Below, piece by piece: positions 62,533-64,000 of a stretch of DNA of 64,000 nt. Origin of the DNA: Bidens hawaiensis (Eukaryota > Streptophyta > Magnoliopsida > Asterales > Asteraceae); NCBI GenBank assembly GCA_021521415.1, contig JAIQDT010001748.1:457692-521691 (forward strand). Direction: 5' to 3'. A program made the position numbers and the translations under genes. The notes beneath the pieces are model-generated. The model did no database searches and was not told where the DNA came from. It saw only the letters and a list, made by a program, of their open reading frames with translations. Each line of letters begins with the position of its first letter. Within the stretch, counting starts at the first letter, position 1.

Positions 62533-62732
62533 AGCACGGGGTCGTGCTCATCATGCACGGGGTCGTGGACGAGAATGCAGAAAAGACAAAGAAGAATTGA
62601 GCACATGTCACTAAAAACCACGGGGCCGTGCCTGCTAACCACGGGGCCGTTGCCACCTCACAGAAAAGACAAAACAAATCTGGCACATGTCATAAAAATG
62701 CACGAGGGCGTGCTCATCAAGCACTGGGGCCA
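62533..62732 (+). repeat. Array of about six CACGGGGYCGTG hairpins
   Basis: AGCACG-GGGT-CGTGCT (62533-62548), CACG-GGGT-CGTG (62556-62567), CACG-GGGC-CGTG (62619-62630), a decayed copy from 62640, GCACGAGGGCGTGC (62700-62713) and a decayed copy at 62721 all fold on themselves. Confidence 0.8.
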
Positions 62733-62753
62733 TGCGTCATCATCCAGATTGCC

Positions 62754-62762
62754 TATAAATAG
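62754..62762 (+). promoter_or_regulatory. TATA box of the LTR promoter
   Basis: TATAAATAG is a full match to the plant TATA consensus. It lies just after the hairpin array and about 30 bases before a plausible start region. Confidence 0.6.
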
Positions 62763-64000
62763 TGGCTCATGTTGAATTCATTTGGTGTGCCTTGAAAAGA
62801 ATTCTCTCCGGTTTTCACTTATAAAAACACACACTAACACTCACTTTGAAGATCTAGTGAAGAGTTTGAAGGTTTGGAGGTCATCACCACTAATCATCAT
62901 CATCAACCATCATTAAGAGAAAGATTCATCTACATTTGGTTAGATTGTTCCAAGTGTAATCATGTATTGCTATTATCAATCATCTTAATGTTTATCATCA
63001 TGCTCATTATGAGCTAAACTCCTTTTGCCATCTAAAATCTATGAAGAAGCTTTGTTTTACTTGATAATTAATCAAGACATGTGATGTAGTCTAGTAAAGT
63101 ACATGTTATATTACAATTATCTTTTGATGAGAAATGTTTCAACATCTTAAATCACTAATTCAAAGTTGGTGGTTGTCAATCTCATTGGCAATCGTTCATG
63201 ATCGATTCATGTTCTTGAAAGATAGAAATACTTTGATACATTATCGAAACATGAATCCTTATATTGTATTTAGAAATGATGAGATATAAGTTATGGTGTA
63301 TTTTTCTAAACCTTGGTAATCCGAAAATGGCTTTGCTTAGGATATCAAATTAGTTAAAGAAACCATATGTTAACGGAATGTGTAATTATAACCTACATAA
63401 ATCAACCAAGGGGAGGTTGTGTGGTGAACTACAACCACCCGAAGTTGTTAGAATTGGTATTCGAGAAATTGAAGTCAATCCTAATCTTTCTACTTTACGA
63501 AACTACTTGCCAACTTAAATTGACATCATTGAGATGATATGACATTAGGAAAGGGTGGACTTTAAAATGCGCATATCATCTCCTTAGCGCCATAGATGCT
63601 CACTAAGGTTTAAGGAGCAATCTATCATATATTGCTACGGCAAGTTTATCACATGTCTACATATTAATTATCAATGCTAAAATGGAGTGGATTCTTGATC
63701 TTAGATGGTAACCTTTGCATAAATGAACAACTCGTATAGAATCTCTTGTCTTGGACATCTATATATTTATATAAGTATTTATATTTATAAAAAGTTAAAA
63801 AAAATTTAACCCCAAAATGATTATAACCTCCGATTGAAGCAAAACAACGATTCATTATTAGAAACATTTGTGTCCACGGATCGATACTTGGTTCTTACCA
63901 TACTATTCTACGTATACGATATGTACACTTGCCTATTTTTTTTGTGTTTAGTCTTGTAGAAATCACTTTTATAAATTTAAAACATGATCTTTTGCAAAAG

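Larger units (their letters stand above)
62278..64000 (+). mobile_element. Start of a long LTR, continuing beyond the window
   Basis: The left border is taken at TGATGTACATATAAATATAC, where similarity to the Helitron ends. A hairpin array (62533-62732), a good TATA box and a leader-like stretch follow, the order expected of an LTR promoter. Style suggests a gypsy element of the Athila/TAT type. No LTR end or primer site is reached, so the class is uncertain. Nothing coding is seen up to 64000. Confidence 0.55.

Noticed and set aside
62320..62775. Overlapping 62-100 codon frames on both strands
   Set aside because: They lie in the hairpin array and promoter of an LTR and overlap each other on both strands.

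Overview
This is plant nuclear heterochromatin made almost entirely of nested transposable elements. I see no convincing host gene, rRNA or tRNA gene. The element families (Tekay-type chromovirus, Sirevirus-like copia, Athila/TAT-type gypsy) and the style of their LTRs point to a eudicot, and to me most likely Asteraceae. That placement rests on recollection of family style and could not be searched here.

Layout. 1-5024: 3' half of a Ty3/gypsy chromovirus (integrase and chromodomain, a 3' UTR with three hairpins, a 2.5 kb 3' LTR). It is joined at 5025 to the 5' end (leader, primer binding site, LTR, minus strand) of a Sirevirus-like copia element (5025-6275). 6579-17281: a complete but badly broken copia element on the plus strand. 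17767-52553: a composite non-autonomous element with three LTRs around two internal units, inserted as one piece (target duplication TTTTG). Its first unit carries a 3.1 kb solo LTR (18351-21477, duplication GAATT). Its second unit was split by a gag-pro-only Athila-like gypsy element (24946-50584, duplication CCTTC). The 5' LTR of that element was split in turn by an 18 kb Sirevirus-like copia element (31914-49976, duplication CGACC). 52554-55970: old degraded repeat DNA with traces of another Tekay-like LTR. 55971-62277: two abutting Helitron-like elements on the minus strand, one with exon-like pieces and one with a LINE-like fragment. 62278-64000: the start of another long LTR that leaves the window.

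The order of insertion can be read from the target duplications: the flank is oldest, then the composite, then the Athila-like element, then the Sirevirus. All coding regions except the 1-1503 frame carry stops or frameshifts.

The strongest unexplained signal is structural. Several unrelated families here carry sets of short hairpins in LTRs or untranslated regions. In the best cases homologous copies keep a nearly invariant loop while the two stem arms differ completely from copy to copy yet still pair. The Tekay hairpins (1951-2358 and 4616-4704) and the duplicated Sirevirus spacer hairpins (40573-40749) show this most clearly. Tekay-type LTRs also share splice-donor-like and splice-acceptor-like signals that would enclose some of these hairpins in an LTR-resident intron.
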